Shown here: in pieces, positions 17,994-27,022 of the stretch
Numbering within the stretch: the stretch's first letter is position 1
How the letters are laid out: each line of letters starts with the position of its first letter
From: Oscillibacter sp. 1-3
GTDB taxonomy: Bacteria; Bacillota; Clostridia; Oscillospirales; Oscillospiraceae
Direction: 5' to 3'
NCBI RefSeq assembly: GCF_000403435.2
Contig: NZ_KE159710.1
Span: 124,001 to 188,000 of the forward strand
Length of the DNA stretch: 64,000 bases
Position numbers and translations under genes: made by a program
The notes under the pieces: generated by a model
Told to the model about the DNA's origin: nothing
Database searches by the model: none
Seen by the model: the letters and a program-made list of their open reading frames with translations, nothing else

Positions 17994-18066
17994 AATACTC
18001 TACTTCCATTCTGCCAAATCTGGCTTAAAAATTTTGGCGGAAACTGCCGCATGTGAGAATAAAGCC

Positions 18067-18663
18067 TCAGTTTCCGTTTATAATCTCCATGCGCTCCTTG
18101 GGCTTGCAGTGTTCAGCGGTCATGATGGCCTCCAGCTCCCGCACCGCGTTCTCCACATTGTCGTTGATGACGAAGTAATCGTAGGTGTGGGCCGTCTGAA
18201 ATTCCACCTTGGCCCGCAGCAGCCGCTTTTGAATCTTGTCCGGGCTGTCAGTTCCCCGCTCAGTGAGGCGGCGCTCCAGCTCCGTCCAGCTGGGCGGGGC
18301 AATGAAGACGCTCACCGTCTCCGGCCGCTTGCTCTTCACTTGGATGGCTCCCTGGATCTCAATGTCCAGAATTACATCCTCTCCCCGGTCCATGGCCTCA
18401 TCCACATACCGCTTGGGCGTGCCGTAGAAGTTGCCCACATACTCCGCGTACTCCAGAAACTCCTCCCTGGCAATCCACTGACGGAAGGTGTCTACCTCCA
18501 GAAAATGGTAATGCACGCCATTCTCCTCCCCGGGACGGATCTCCCGAGTGGTTGCGGACACGGAGAAGTACACATCCCTCCGCCGCTCCAGCAGCGACTT
18601 GAGTACGGTACTCTTTCCGACTCCCGACGGGCCGGAGACGATAAAGGTCTTTCCCCTCTTCAT
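18067..18663 (-). CDS. gmk: Guanylate kinase
   Basis: Converts GMP to GDP with ATP (198 aa). P-loop [10 protein letters not shown] lies at about residues 10-19, and the GMP site is in [19 protein letters not shown] and [13 protein letters not shown]. The start overlaps the remA stop (ATGA). Confidence 0.97.
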   Translation of the reverse strand: MKRGKTFIVSGPSGVGKSTVLKSLLERRRDVYFSVSATTREIRPGEENGVHYHFLEVDTFRQWIAREEFLEYAEYVGNFYGTPKRYVDEAMDRGEDVILDIEIQGAIQVKSKRPETVSVFIAPPSWTELERRLTERGTDSPDKIQKRLLRAKVEFQTAHTYDYFVINDNVENAVRELEAIMTAEHCKPKERMEIINGN

Positions 18664-18914
18664 ATGCGCTCACTCTCCTCTGTATTCTCCACTTTGCCGC
18701 CAAACCGCTCCGGCGGTAAGGCCGACAGGATCACATGGCCGCTGTCCGCCACAAAGACGGAGGCGGTCTTCCGCCCGTAAGTGGCGTCGATCAGCAAGCC
18801 CCTCTCCCGGGTCTCCTGGATCATGCGCTTCACCGGAGCGGAGTCCGGGCTGATGACAGCCACCAGCCGCTCCTCCGAAACCAGGTTTCCAAATCCAATG
18901 TTGATCAGCTTCAT
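18660..18914 (-). CDS. remA: RemA/DUF370 extracellular matrix regulator homologue
   Basis: 84-aa DNA-binding protein whose B. subtilis homologue activates biofilm matrix and osmoprotection genes. It shows [19 protein letters not shown] and [10 protein letters not shown], characteristic of the family. It lies between yicC and gmk exactly as in many Firmicutes. The C-terminal tail is longer and acidic. Confidence 0.93.
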   Translation of the reverse strand: MKLINIGFGNLVSEERLVAVISPDSAPVKRMIQETRERGLLIDATYGRKTASVFVADSGHVILSALPPERFGGKVENTEESERI

Positions 18915-18917
18915 TGC

Positions 18918-19799
18918 TCACTCCACGTTCTGGACCTGCTCGCGCATCTTCTCCACCTCGGCCTTGAGGCCCACCGCCACTTGGGCGATCTCCACATCGC
19001 TGCACTTGGAGCCAATGGTGTTGGCCTCCCGGTTGACCTCCTGGATCAGAAAATCCATCTTCCGCCCCATGGGCTCGTTGGATTCCAGCATGGTCCGCAG
19101 CTGGCTCACGTGGCTGCGCAGGCGGACGGTCTCCTCGTCCACCGCCACCTTGTCGGCGTAGATGGCCGCCTCGGTGAGGATGCGCTGCTCGTCCACCGAT
19201 GCGTTCTGGAGCACCTCCTGCATTCTGGCGGTGAGCTTCCGGCGGTATTCCGCCACCGTCTCCGGGGAGCGCTCCTCCACCTGGGCGGTGTAGGTCAGGA
19301 TGTTGTCCAGCCGGTTTGCGATGTCCTCCGCCAGCTTGGCGCCCTCCGTGGCCCGCATGGCGTTGAAGGCCGTCAGGGCCTCCCCCAAAACAGCGCACAG
19401 ATCCTCGCTGACCACGTCCAGGTCCTCGTCCGCCTTGGTGACGGTGAGAACGTCCGGAAAGCGGGCCAGCTGGTCCGGCGTGACCTTGTAGGCTGTGGGG
19501 CCGCAGACCTTCGCCAGCTCGTTCAGGGCGGCGGCGTACTGTGCCGCCAGCTCTCGGTTGACCGTGACCTTCGCCACGTCGGCAGCGGAGGCGTCCACGG
19601 TGATAAACACGTCCACCTTTCCCCGGGAAACGGCCCTTTGTACGCACTGCTTCACGGCGTCCTCGGCAAAGGCGTACATCCGGGGCATCTTTACCGTGCA
19701 GTCCAAATAGCGGTTGTTGACAGCGCGCACCTCCACGGTGATGTCCCGCCTATGCAGCTCCTGCCGCGCCCGGCCGTAGCCGGTCATGCTCTTGATCAA
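18918..19799 (-). CDS. yicC: YicC-family endoribonuclease
   Basis: 293-aa YicC/YloC protein with N-terminal KSMTGYGRA and C-terminal GRKMDFLIQEVNREANTIGSKC, both diagnostic; relatives are endoribonucleases. The start is a TTG at 19799 giving IKSMTGYGR, with GGGGAGGGG 6 nt upstream. The longer frame to 19883 adds 28 unrelated residues overlapping the DnaJ gene. Confidence 0.93.
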   Translation of the reverse strand: MIKSMTGYGRARQELHRRDITVEVRAVNNRYLDCTVKMPRMYAFAEDAVKQCVQRAVSRGKVDVFITVDASAADVAKVTVNRELAAQYAAALNELAKVCGPTAYKVTPDQLARFPDVLTVTKADEDLDVVSEDLCAVLGEALTAFNAMRATEGAKLAEDIANRLDNILTYTAQVEERSPETVAEYRRKLTARMQEVLQNASVDEQRILTEAAIYADKVAVDEETVRLRSHVSQLRTMLESNEPMGRKMDFLIQEVNREANTIGSKCSDVEIAQVAVGLKAEVEKMREQVQNVE

Positions 19800-19819
19800 A
19801 TCAATCCCCTCCCCGACTC

Positions 19820-20446
19820 TCAGCAGCAGCAAAAATATCCGCCGCCGCTGCAGAACGTATAGATACAGCACAGCTCCAGGCACAGACTGCCCGGGCAGAC
19901 CTCCGTCCCAAAGGGGCCGCCGCCGGGCCGGTAGGCGCCCCGGGGTCCGCCCGCCATAAAGTTCCGCGCCTGACGGTATTCCGGATTGCCCGGGTCCATC
20001 TGGCAGGCGGTCTCATAGTACCGCTTGGCCTCGTCCATCCAGCCCCGGCGGTAGCAGATCACTCCCTTGAGGAAGTTCCACTCGGCGTTGTGGTCGCTGT
20101 AATTGGCCAGCAGCGCCTCGGCCCGGCTCAAATCGCCGGAATTGACAGCCATGCGCGCCTGCTGGAGCACGGAGGATGTGGAGGACCCGGACTGGCGGTA
20201 CTGCTGTCCGCCCCCGTATCCATAGCCGTATCCGCCTCCCGGCCGCCCGCCGCCTCCGCTGCGCTCCTTGGTGATCTGCTCATAGGCGGCGTTGATCTCC
20301 TTCATCCGCTCCTGGGCCAGATCCGCCAGGGGATTATCGTGGTAGTTGTCCGGGTGATACTTCCGTGCAAGGTCCCGGTAGGCCTTTTTGATCTCTTCAT
20401 CTGTGGCGCTCTCAGAGACGCCTAAAACTTGATAGGGATCGTTCAT
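19820..20446 (-). CDS. J-domain protein with TPR-like segment and Cys-rich tail
   Basis: 208 aa: an N-terminal J domain (PYQVLGV...HPD...INAAYEQI) that would stimulate an Hsp70 ATPase, a Gly/Tyr-rich linker (residues about 63-85), and an alpha-helical repeat with ANYSDHNAEWNFLKGVICYRRGWMDEA resembling a TPR. The tail is cysteine-rich (LCLELCCIYTFCSGGGYFCCC). It overlaps the DUF5685 gene, a common pairing in Clostridia. The role is unknown. Confidence 0.85.
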   Translation of the reverse strand: MNDPYQVLGVSESATDEEIKKAYRDLARKYHPDNYHDNPLADLAQERMKEINAAYEQITKERSGGGGRPGGGYGYGYGGGQQYRQSGSSTSSVLQQARMAVNSGDLSRAEALLANYSDHNAEWNFLKGVICYRRGWMDEAKRYYETACQMDPGNPEYRQARNFMAGGPRGAYRPGGGPFGTEVCPGSLCLELCCIYTFCSGGGYFCCC

Positions 20447-21348
20447 GTGGTTTCCTCTTCATTCTTGTGATTCTTTCTGATCCTGCCCCGCCTGACCGCC
20501 TGGAACGTGCCGTCCAGCACAGCTTTTCCCACCTGAAAGAGACCGGTGTACAGGGTGCTTTCCAAAACCGGCGTCCATACGCCGAAGTCCCACAGCTCAA
20601 AAGCCGTCGCCATCATGTGGATCGAATGGTCCAGCGTTGCGGCGAACTCCCGCCGCGCCTCCGCCGTCCATACGCCGTCCTCCAGACCGAAGCGCAGCGC
20701 CACGGGATTGTAGTTTCCGGAGACGGCGTCTTTTTTCAGATCGTCAGCTGCGTCCACCAGGTAGACCCACCGTCCCAGGTGGTACAGCAGCTGTTCCAGC
20801 ACCCGCCGCCGGATGGGGCCCTCCACCTCCTGAGCAGCCGCTTTCAACAGTGCCGCGAAGGCATCCGCCGCCCGGTCAATGGAGGAACACTGCTCCGTCT
20901 CTAACCGCCCCAGCAGCTCCAGCTGCCGGCGGGTCCTCTCGTCAAATCCGGGCCGCAGGGATGCCGCCTTGCGGTAAGCCGGTTCCAGAACCCTGGATAC
21001 GCCCCGATATTTCAGCCCGTGCAGCCAGTCGTGATCCGCCGCGCCGTCCCGCAGCTGCCAATAGGCCAGGATGACGCTCTCATCCGCCGCCAGCTCCAGC
21101 GCGTTGTTGGACGACTGAAAGCATCGCCGCCGGACAGGACTGACAAGGCATCTGGATTTACAGCAGTTCCCCTCTGTAGGCTCAGAGAGGAGGACCGCCA
21201 AAAATGTGAAGTCGTAATTGAGAATGAACCGGGCCGCTGTGCCATACCGCCGCCCCAATGTGTGGCACAGTCCGCAGTAGACACGGCGGAACCGCTCCGT
21301 CTCCTCCTCCGGCAGCGCCCCAAGGGGCGGCCTGACATAGCCGTACAT
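20443..21348 (-). CDS. DUF5685-family protein
   Basis: 301 aa beginning MYGYVRPPLG and carrying FRRVYCGLCHTLGRRYG, the start pattern of DUF5685. Four cysteines (YCGLC near residue 27 and NCCKSRCLVSP near residue 63) could bind metal. A later DAADDLKKDAVSGNYNP motif sits in an all-helical region. No function is established. It overlaps its neighbours on both sides (TGATG upstream, 4 nt downstream). Confidence 0.8.
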   Translation of the reverse strand: MYGYVRPPLGALPEEETERFRRVYCGLCHTLGRRYGTAARFILNYDFTFLAVLLSEPTEGNCCKSRCLVSPVRRRCFQSSNNALELAADESVILAYWQLRDGAADHDWLHGLKYRGVSRVLEPAYRKAASLRPGFDERTRRQLELLGRLETEQCSSIDRAADAFAALLKAAAQEVEGPIRRRVLEQLLYHLGRWVYLVDAADDLKKDAVSGNYNPVALRFGLEDGVWTAEARREFAATLDHSIHMMATAFELWDFGVWTPVLESTLYTGLFQVGKAVLDGTFQAVRRGRIRKNHKNEEETT

Positions 21349-21758
21349 CAGAACAGCCGGACGATCTGAAAGGAGAGACCGCCCTGCCGGCGAAGACGGC
21401 GGTCATAGAGGACCGCCAGAAAAATCCCCACGGCAAAGCCGATTCCGGCAATGAGGTACTGAACGGCCGCGCTGGGTGTCACTGCCACGGTGATGAAGTA
21501 CCCCGCCAGAAACAGCAGCACCGGCGTAAGATACACCAGGGCGATGATGCGCAGCATCTTATTGGTATCACTCTGCACCACCACCTTCTGCCCGGGAAGG
21601 GCGCCGATGGGATTCAGCGCCCGGGCGTGGACCGCCGCGCCGGTGACGCCGCAGCCGGCGCACTCCTCACAGTCATGCCCGCAGGCGGACTTTCTGGGCA
21701 CGGAGATCTCCGCATGGTTTGCGTCGATAATCCTCTCCACTGTGGCGATCTGGGTCAT
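21348..21758 (-). CDS. RseC/MucC-like membrane protein
   Basis: 136-aa SoxR-reducing-system RseC family protein with an N-terminal cysteine cluster (C26, C30, C33, C36 in ACGHDCEECAGC) and two transmembrane helices at about 70-90 and 98-118. In proteobacteria RseC works with the Rnf complex; in Clostridia it often occurs near rnf genes, but none is present in this window. Confidence 0.85.
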   Translation of the reverse strand: MTQIATVERIIDANHAEISVPRKSACGHDCEECAGCGVTGAAVHARALNPIGALPGQKVVVQSDTNKMLRIIALVYLTPVLLFLAGYFITVAVTPSAAVQYLIAGIGFAVGIFLAVLYDRRLRRQGGLSFQIVRLF

Positions 21759-23083
21759 GGCTCCTCACCTTCTTCCTCTCCGCCCTCCTCCGGGTTCATG
21801 GCGGGAATCTGGTCTTCCTCGGGAAGCTCTAGCTCGTCTCCAGGCTCCCGGATCGTCACCTGGATCTCATACTCCCCGGTGACGCCGATGTCTCCGCCGG
21901 AGTCAATCTCCACCTCTGCGGGAATGGCGTAGCTGCCCAGGGCAGAGCCGTAATCGCTGAGATCCGCCACCAGAGTGATATTCTCCCCGTTGATGGCCGA
22001 CACATCCGCATCCGTGCCAAAGACTGTCACCACGATCTGCGGTGTCTGCACATCCAGATTCTTCCCCTCCGGAGCATTATCAAACCGGATACGGTCCGTC
22101 ACCACTCTGGCCGTGATCTTGTCCGGGTAGGAGATGGTCAGCGTGGACCGGGTGACACCGCTGAGGTTGGTGCATCCATCCGGCACTGTGATACCGTAGG
22201 TGTGAGTGCTCTCCGTATTTCCAACGGACAGCAAATCAAAGTCGCCCAGGACGATGGTCTCCTGATCCCGCAGCACCTCCGCAGGTCCCGAGACCATAAT
22301 GGTCTCCGGGTCCAGCTCGGCGCGCATATTCCGCCGCCGGGCTCCGGGCGCGTCAATATAATTCATCGTCAGCCGCAGCTCCTTGGTAACGAACACCGGC
22401 AGAGATACCTGAATCCGCTCCACAGTGGTTCGGATACCGGCGGAGTCCAGCGCCTCCCCCTCCGCGGTGTAATACTGCACTGCCAGCGTCTCGGAGATAC
22501 TTCCCGTGGCGCTGCCGATGTCCAGCTTTACCTTGGCGTAGGCCACCTGGTCGATGAGCTCCTGCTGACCCCAGATCTCGATCTCGCTGTGGGACATCTG
22601 GAGCTGTCCGGCGTTGTAGCCCTCCGCCACGTTGCCCACCAGCTCGCACTTGACCTCCACCCGCTTGCTGTACAGCTCGCTGATGTTCACTGTGGCCATG
22701 GAGATGCTCTTCTTGGTCACCTGCACAAGATCATCAAAGCTTGAAACCACTGACAGCTGATAGGGCACCCGCTGATCTCCCGGAGAAGTGACATTCTTCA
22801 ACTCTACAATCACACGGATGCTGCTGCTGTCCATCCGGGAGACGTCCCAGCGTTTTCCCTTGACGGTGACGTCCATGACAACGTCCGTGCCCTCCTCCAG
22901 CAGCATCAACCCCCGGTCCGCCAAAACCGTGTCCTCGTCCGTATAAATGATAGAAACGTCTGTGATCTCCCGTTCCACCACCTTGTCATTGGTCATATCC
23001 ACGAAAAACCAGATCATGGCCGCCACGCAGAAGGCCAGGAGAAGGTATAGCACCTTGCGTATTCCGACGCTCTTATTCTCCAT
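21755..23083 (-). CDS. cdaR: YbbR-domain regulator of CdaA
   Basis: 442 aa with one N-terminal transmembrane helix (about 10-30) and several extracellular YbbR repeats. CdaR binds and modulates the diadenylate cyclase CdaA. The ATG at 23083 gives MENKSVGIRK and overlaps the cdaA stop by 11 nt; the longer frame would add 31 residues read from within cdaA. The glmM gene, usually third in the cdaA-cdaR-glmM operon, is missing here and is replaced by an rseC-like gene. Confidence 0.92.
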   Translation of the reverse strand: MENKSVGIRKVLYLLLAFCVAAMIWFFVDMTNDKVVEREITDVSIIYTDEDTVLADRGLMLLEEGTDVVMDVTVKGKRWDVSRMDSSSIRVIVELKNVTSPGDQRVPYQLSVVSSFDDLVQVTKKSISMATVNISELYSKRVEVKCELVGNVAEGYNAGQLQMSHSEIEIWGQQELIDQVAYAKVKLDIGSATGSISETLAVQYYTAEGEALDSAGIRTTVERIQVSLPVFVTKELRLTMNYIDAPGARRRNMRAELDPETIMVSGPAEVLRDQETIVLGDFDLLSVGNTESTHTYGITVPDGCTNLSGVTRSTLTISYPDKITARVVTDRIRFDNAPEGKNLDVQTPQIVVTVFGTDADVSAINGENITLVADLSDYGSALGSYAIPAEVEIDSGGDIGVTGEYEIQVTIREPGDELELPEEDQIPAMNPEEGGEEEGEEP

Positions 23084-23957
23084 CGTCAGCACCTCCGTCC
23101 TTCCTGCTCCGCAGCAGGCGCAGCAGGCTGAACCTCTGCTTCGCGCCGTCAGGGTCCTCCTGGGGCAGCAGTTCATTGCGCAGCAGATTCTCCAGCGTCT
23201 CCGGTTTCAGGTGCCGCTTGAGCATTCCTCCGATGGCCACGGAGATGGAGCCCGTCTCCTCCGAGACAATGACCACCACCGCGTCGGAGTTCTCGCTCAT
23301 GCCGATGCCGGCCCGGTGGCGCATTCCCAGGTCCCGGCTCAAATTCACGTTCTTGCTCAAAGGGAGCATACAGCCGGCGCCCAGAATCCGCCCGTGGCGG
23401 ACGATCACCGCCCCGTCGTGCATGGGGGCCTTTACAAAGAAGATGTTCTTCAAAAGCTCGCTGGAAACCGACGCGTCCAGCACGGTGCCGCTGCGAACCA
23501 GATCATCCAGCATGATCTCCCGCTCGAAGACAATCAGCGCCCCCGTGCGGCTCTGAGACATCTCCGTGCAGGCCAGCACCGTCTGGCCGATGGTCTGCTC
23601 CATCACGTTCCCCGCCTCGCTGTGGCTGAAAAACGCAACAATGCGGCGGCTGCCCACCTGCTCCAGAATCCGGCGGATCTCCGGCTGGAACAGGATAATC
23701 AGGGCCAACACGCCCATCTCCATCATTTTGCTCAGGATGTAATAGATTCCGTTGAGCTGGCAGATGTAAGACAGGGCCAGCACAGCGAAAAACACCAGCA
23801 GACCTTTCAACAAGCTGGCGGCTTTGGTGCTGCGCACCAGCGTCAGCAGCTTGTACAGCAAAAACGCTATGATGAGAATATCCAGCACGTCGGTGATCTG
23901 GAGTGTCAGCAGATACCTGCCGGCAAACGCCGGGATCTGCGAGAACTTCAGTTCCAT
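23073..23957 (-). CDS. cdaA: Diadenylate cyclase (c-di-AMP synthase)
   Basis: 294-aa membrane DAC enzyme that makes c-di-AMP from two ATP. Three transmembrane helices lie in residues 20-95; the DisA_N domain follows with DGA at 181-183 and RHR at 213-215, both essential active-site motifs. The start is at 23957 (MELKFSQIPA); an in-frame ATG 13 codons upstream also exists. It is transcribed from a strong SigmaA promoter and heads the long minus-strand cluster. Confidence 0.96.
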   Translation of the reverse strand: MELKFSQIPAFAGRYLLTLQITDVLDILIIAFLLYKLLTLVRSTKAASLLKGLLVFFAVLALSYICQLNGIYYILSKMMEMGVLALIILFQPEIRRILEQVGSRRIVAFFSHSEAGNVMEQTIGQTVLACTEMSQSRTGALIVFEREIMLDDLVRSGTVLDASVSSELLKNIFFVKAPMHDGAVIVRHGRILGAGCMLPLSKNVNLSRDLGMRHRAGIGMSENSDAVVVIVSEETGSISVAIGGMLKRHLKPETLENLLRNELLPQEDPDGAKQRFSLLRLLRSRKDGGADDGE

Positions 23958-23995
23958 AGTTGGGTCATCATCCCTTTCAGGCCATGAATATTTCA

Positions 23996-24024
23996 ATTAT
24001 ATAAAATATACCGGTAGATTGCAA
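23996..24024 (-). promoter_or_regulatory. Strong SigmaA promoter of the cdaA cluster
   Basis: Minus strand TTGCAA, 17 nt, TATAAT; the -10 lies 38 nt before the cdaA ATG. It is the only strong promoter seen ahead of the 18-gene cluster. Confidence 0.85.
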
Positions 24025-24104
24025 GGCAAACCGGGGAAAAATTCACGGACTGTTTAGAAAATTCCAGTTATTTCAGGGAGAATCCGCCGCAGGAAGGGAT
24101 TGGA

Positions 24105-24136
24105 AAATAAAAACCGCCTTCCGGCGGTTTTTATTT
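24105..24136 (-). terminator. Terminator after the desulfurase gene
   Basis: Fourteen-base arms AAATAAAAACCGCC / GGCGGTTTTTATTT around a 4-nt loop. T-rich on both strands; it follows the desulfurase stop at 24156. Confidence 0.88.
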
Positions 24137-24155
24137 CGGAGTCATTTTCCGCATA

Positions 24156-25280
24156 TCAGGCGAGAATCTCCCCCATGGCGGACACTAAGCGGGACACCTC
24201 CTCTGGCGTATTGAAGTCGGAGAAGCTGAGGCGGACGGTGCCGCTGCCCAGCGTTCCGGCGGAGCGGTGGGCCAGGGGCGCGCAGTGGAGCCCCGCCCGC
24301 ACGGCGATGCCCCGCTCCGCCAGGGCCTGCCCCATGGCCTCCGCCTCCCAATCCTCCGCCGTAAAGGACAGCACTCCCAGCTGAGCATGGAGGCCCGGGC
24401 GGGCATACACCGTTACACCGGGCAGCCCTCTCAGCTCCTCCGCCGCCATGTAGGCCAGCTGGCGCTCCCGGCGGCAGATGGCCTCCAGCCCCCTCTGGCG
24501 GACATACCGGACGCCTGCCAGCAGGCCGGCAATGCCGGGCATGTTGTGGGTGCCCGCCTCCAGGCGGTCCGGCAGAAACTCCGGCATCTCCTGCTGGATG
24601 GAGAGGCTCCCGGTGCCTCCCTCTAAAAGTGTATAAGGCTTGACACCCTCTCCGCACAGCAGTACGCCGGTCCCTTGTGGCCCGTAGAGCCCCTTGTGGC
24701 CCGGCATGGCGGCGAACGCGGCCCCCAGAGCCGCCATATCCAGCGGCAGTACACCGGCGGCCTGGGAGTCATCCACAATCAGCGGCACGCCCCGGGTTCT
24801 GCAAAGGGCCGCCACCGCCTCCACTGGCTGGATGAACCCGAATACGTTGGAGACGTGGCTGCAGATCACCGCGTCCACCCCACTGTCCACCAGCTTGGAA
24901 AAGGATTCCGACACCGCCTCCGGATGAAACAGCGGCGCCTCCGCGATCATCACATCCGCCTCCAAAGCCGCCAGGGGCCGGGTAACGGCGTTGTGCTCAT
25001 AGCCGGAGATCACTACCCGGCCACCGGGAGGCACCAGGGTCTTGATGGCAATATTCAGAGCATGGGTGGCGTTCAGAGTGAACACAACCTGCTCCGGGTT
25101 TTTCAGGCTGTACAGCTCCGCCAGCTCGCTCCGGCAGTCAAAGGCGGCATCGGCGGCCGCCATGGCGGCGGGATAGCCCCCCCGCCCCGGAGAACTCATG
25201 GTGCGCAGGGCATTCACCATGGCCGTCTCCACAGCGGGGGGCTTTTGGAAGGTGGTGGCGGCGCTGTCGAGATAGATCAT
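24156..25280 (-). CDS. Class V aminotransferase-fold cysteine desulfurase, EF2568-like
   Basis: PLP enzyme (374 aa) with MIYLDSAATTFQKP at the N-terminus, PLP-lysine motif PGHKGLYGPQGTG and active-site cysteine in RAGLHCAPLAHRSAGT. This Cys motif is typical of the branch linked to selenium-dependent molybdenum hydroxylase maturation rather than of IscS/SufS. The ATG at 25280 follows GGAGG and overlaps the DUF3343 stop by 4 nt. Partnership with the Se/S-carrier-like protein suggests S or Se mobilisation; substrate preference is inferred. Confidence 0.85.
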   Translation of the reverse strand: MIYLDSAATTFQKPPAVETAMVNALRTMSSPGRGGYPAAMAAADAAFDCRSELAELYSLKNPEQVVFTLNATHALNIAIKTLVPPGGRVVISGYEHNAVTRPLAALEADVMIAEAPLFHPEAVSESFSKLVDSGVDAVICSHVSNVFGFIQPVEAVAALCRTRGVPLIVDDSQAAGVLPLDMAALGAAFAAMPGHKGLYGPQGTGVLLCGEGVKPYTLLEGGTGSLSIQQEMPEFLPDRLEAGTHNMPGIAGLLAGVRYVRQRGLEAICRRERQLAYMAAEELRGLPGVTVYARPGLHAQLGVLSFTAEDWEAEAMGQALAERGIAVRAGLHCAPLAHRSAGTLGSGTVRLSFSDFNTPEEVSRLVSAMGEILA

Positions 25281-25528
25281 CTCCCCACCTCCCGGTACAG
25301 TCCGCGTTGGTACAAAAATATTTGAACAGGGTCCAGCGATTCCCTGTGAAGGGCAGTCAATGCGTCGGTCAGGTCGCTGACCGCCACGCGCACGGCGTAA
25401 GCACAGCCCAGCTCCGTCAGATCCCGGGGGGCGCGGAAAATCTGGCAGCGGACGCCCGCCCGTGCCAGCGTCCGCTGCATCCGCTGCGCGTAGGTGACAG
25501 ACCGTGCGATAATCAGATAGTGATCCAC
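25277..25528 (-). CDS. DUF3343, putative Se/S carrier-like protein
   Basis: 83 aa with DHYLIIARSVTYAQRMQRTLARAGV, RCQIFRAPRDLTELGCAYAVRV and a C-terminal helix, the DUF3343 (Se/S-carrier-like) pattern with Cys28 and Cys42. The GTG at 25528 is preferred because GAGGAGGA lies 6 nt ahead; the GTG two codons earlier abuts that site. It overlaps the desulfurase, a recurrent pair in Clostridia. Confidence 0.8.
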   Translation of the reverse strand: MDHYLIIARSVTYAQRMQRTLARAGVRCQIFRAPRDLTELGCAYAVRVAVSDLTDALTALHRESLDPVQIFLYQRGLYREVGR

Positions 25529-25580
25529 AGGCACTCCTCCTCTCTACCCATTCTATGGACGGAACGGAGAAATGTGCGCC

Positions 25581-25613
25581 AAAAGGGGGCCCCGCAGCAG
25601 CGGAGCCCCCTTT
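25581..25613 (-). terminator. Terminator downstream of ispD-ispF
   Basis: GC-rich stem (aaaagggggccccgc with gcggagccccct) ending in a T-run on the minus strand. It lies about 130 nt after the ispF stop; that gap (25616-25744) holds no gene that I can recognise. Confidence 0.75.
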
Positions 25614-25744
25614 CATATTTCGCGTATATCGGTCCTGCCGCGAACCGTCTTTCAGATCTGCGGACTAAACCAGCTCAATCTCCAAAGAAGATCGTCCGCG
25701 CCGCATATGGCGTCAAATCCCATAACCGGCAAAGCTGACAGGGT

Positions 25745-26230
25745 TCATCTCAGCCTCTCCAGAAGCACTACGGCGTGGGCCGCCATTCCAGAGCCGTCCC
25801 CGGTGAAGCCCAGTCCCTCCTCGGTGGTGGCCTTTACATTGACCCGCTCAGACTCAATCCCCAGCGCCCCGGCGATATTCTCCGCCATTCGCTCCTTGTA
25901 GGGGGCGATCTTCGGCGCCTGGGCCAGGAGTGCGGCATCGATGTTCACCACGGCGAAGCCCCGCTCCACCATCAGACGCCCCACCTCTGCCAGCAGCTTG
26001 AGACTGGAGATCCCGGCATAGGCCGGGTCCGTGTCTGGAAACAGCCTGCCGATGTCCCCTAGGCGGGAGGCTCCGGTCAGCGCGTCCATGACGGCGTGAA
26101 CCAGCACATCGGCGTCGGAGTGACCCAGGAGCCCACGCTCCCAGGGGATCTCCACGCCGCCCAGAATCAGCTTCCGTCCCTCCGCCAGCCGGTGGACGTC
26201 ATACCCATGACCAATGCGCAGATTCGTCAT
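25745..26230 (-). CDS. ispF: 2-C-methyl-D-erythritol 2,4-cyclodiphosphate synthase
   Basis: 161-aa zinc enzyme of the MEP isoprenoid pathway. It has [29 protein letters not shown] (Asp/His metal ligands) and [16 protein letters not shown]. It overlaps ispD by 4 nt, and a third MEP-pathway enzyme (IspH) is encoded 3 kb away. Confidence 0.97.
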   Translation of the reverse strand: MTNLRIGHGYDVHRLAEGRKLILGGVEIPWERGLLGHSDADVLVHAVMDALTGASRLGDIGRLFPDTDPAYAGISSLKLLAEVGRLMVERGFAVVNIDAALLAQAPKIAPYKERMAENIAGALGIESERVNVKATTEEGLGFTGDGSGMAAHAVVLLERLR

Positions 26231-26958
26231 CGCCCTTCCTCCCGGGCCCGCAGGATGGCCTCCGCCAAAATCAAATCCACCGGAGTGGTGATTTTCAGAT
26301 TCTCCTCCTCGCCCTCCACCAGGAATACCGCCTTACCCAGACGCTCCACGGCGGAGCAGTCGTCAGTGACAGGCGCGCCACTCTCCAGCGCCGCCTGGAG
26401 TGCCGCCTTCAAAAGACTGGACTCAAACACCTGGGGGGTCTGGACGGCCCGCAGGGCATCCCGCTCAAGCGTCTCCGCCACAGCACCGTCGGCCCGGACC
26501 ATTTTGACAGTATCCTTCACCGCCACGGCGGGAGCCGCCGCGCCGCAGCGGGCGGCGGCATGGATCACGCGGCCGATCAGCTCCGGCGTCACCAGGGGAC
26601 GGGCGCCGTCCTGCACCGCCAGCAGCGCCGAATCCGGCGAGGCCTCCAGGGCCGCCAGCAGTACGGAGTGGACGCGGCTCTCGCCGCCCCGGACCACCTT
26701 GGCGCATTTAGTGATCCCATATGTATGACACAGCCGGGAGATCTCCACCAGATCCTCCTCCCGGACGGCCACCACGATCTCGTCCACCTCCTCCGCCAAT
26801 TGGAGCGAGGTCAGCGTCCGCACCAGCACCGGCACGCCCTCCAGGGGCTCCAGCAGCTTGTTTACGCCCTCCATGCGGCTGGAGACACCCGCGGCGGCTA
26901 CCAGCGCGGTGCAGCGCGGACGGCTTGCGCCTTTAATCCTGCGCAGAAAAGAAAACAT
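26227..26958 (-). CDS. ispD: 2-C-methyl-D-erythritol 4-phosphate cytidylyltransferase
   Basis: 243 aa. It transfers CMP to MEP. Nucleotide-binding motif [28 protein letters not shown] and the C-terminal [29 protein letters not shown] are typical. The N-terminus has a short extra basic stretch ([14 protein letters not shown]). Confidence 0.95.
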   Translation of the reverse strand: MFSFLRRIKGASRPRCTALVAAAGVSSRMEGVNKLLEPLEGVPVLVRTLTSLQLAEEVDEIVVAVREEDLVEISRLCHTYGITKCAKVVRGGESRVHSVLLAALEASPDSALLAVQDGARPLVTPELIGRVIHAAARCGAAAPAVAVKDTVKMVRADGAVAETLERDALRAVQTPQVFESSLLKAALQAALESGAPVTDDCSAVERLGKAVFLVEGEEENLKITTPVDLILAEAILRAREEGR

Positions 26959-27022
26959 ATCGGCCTCCCTGCGCCTCTCCGGCGCTCTTAAAGAAGTGAT
27001 ACTCTGTATCCGCAGCTGCCGG

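Noticed and set aside
15909..18056. 715-codon open frame on the plus strand opposite priA and rpoZ
   Set aside because: Antisense shadow of conserved genes; composition rich in His/Gln/Arg/Pro without domains.
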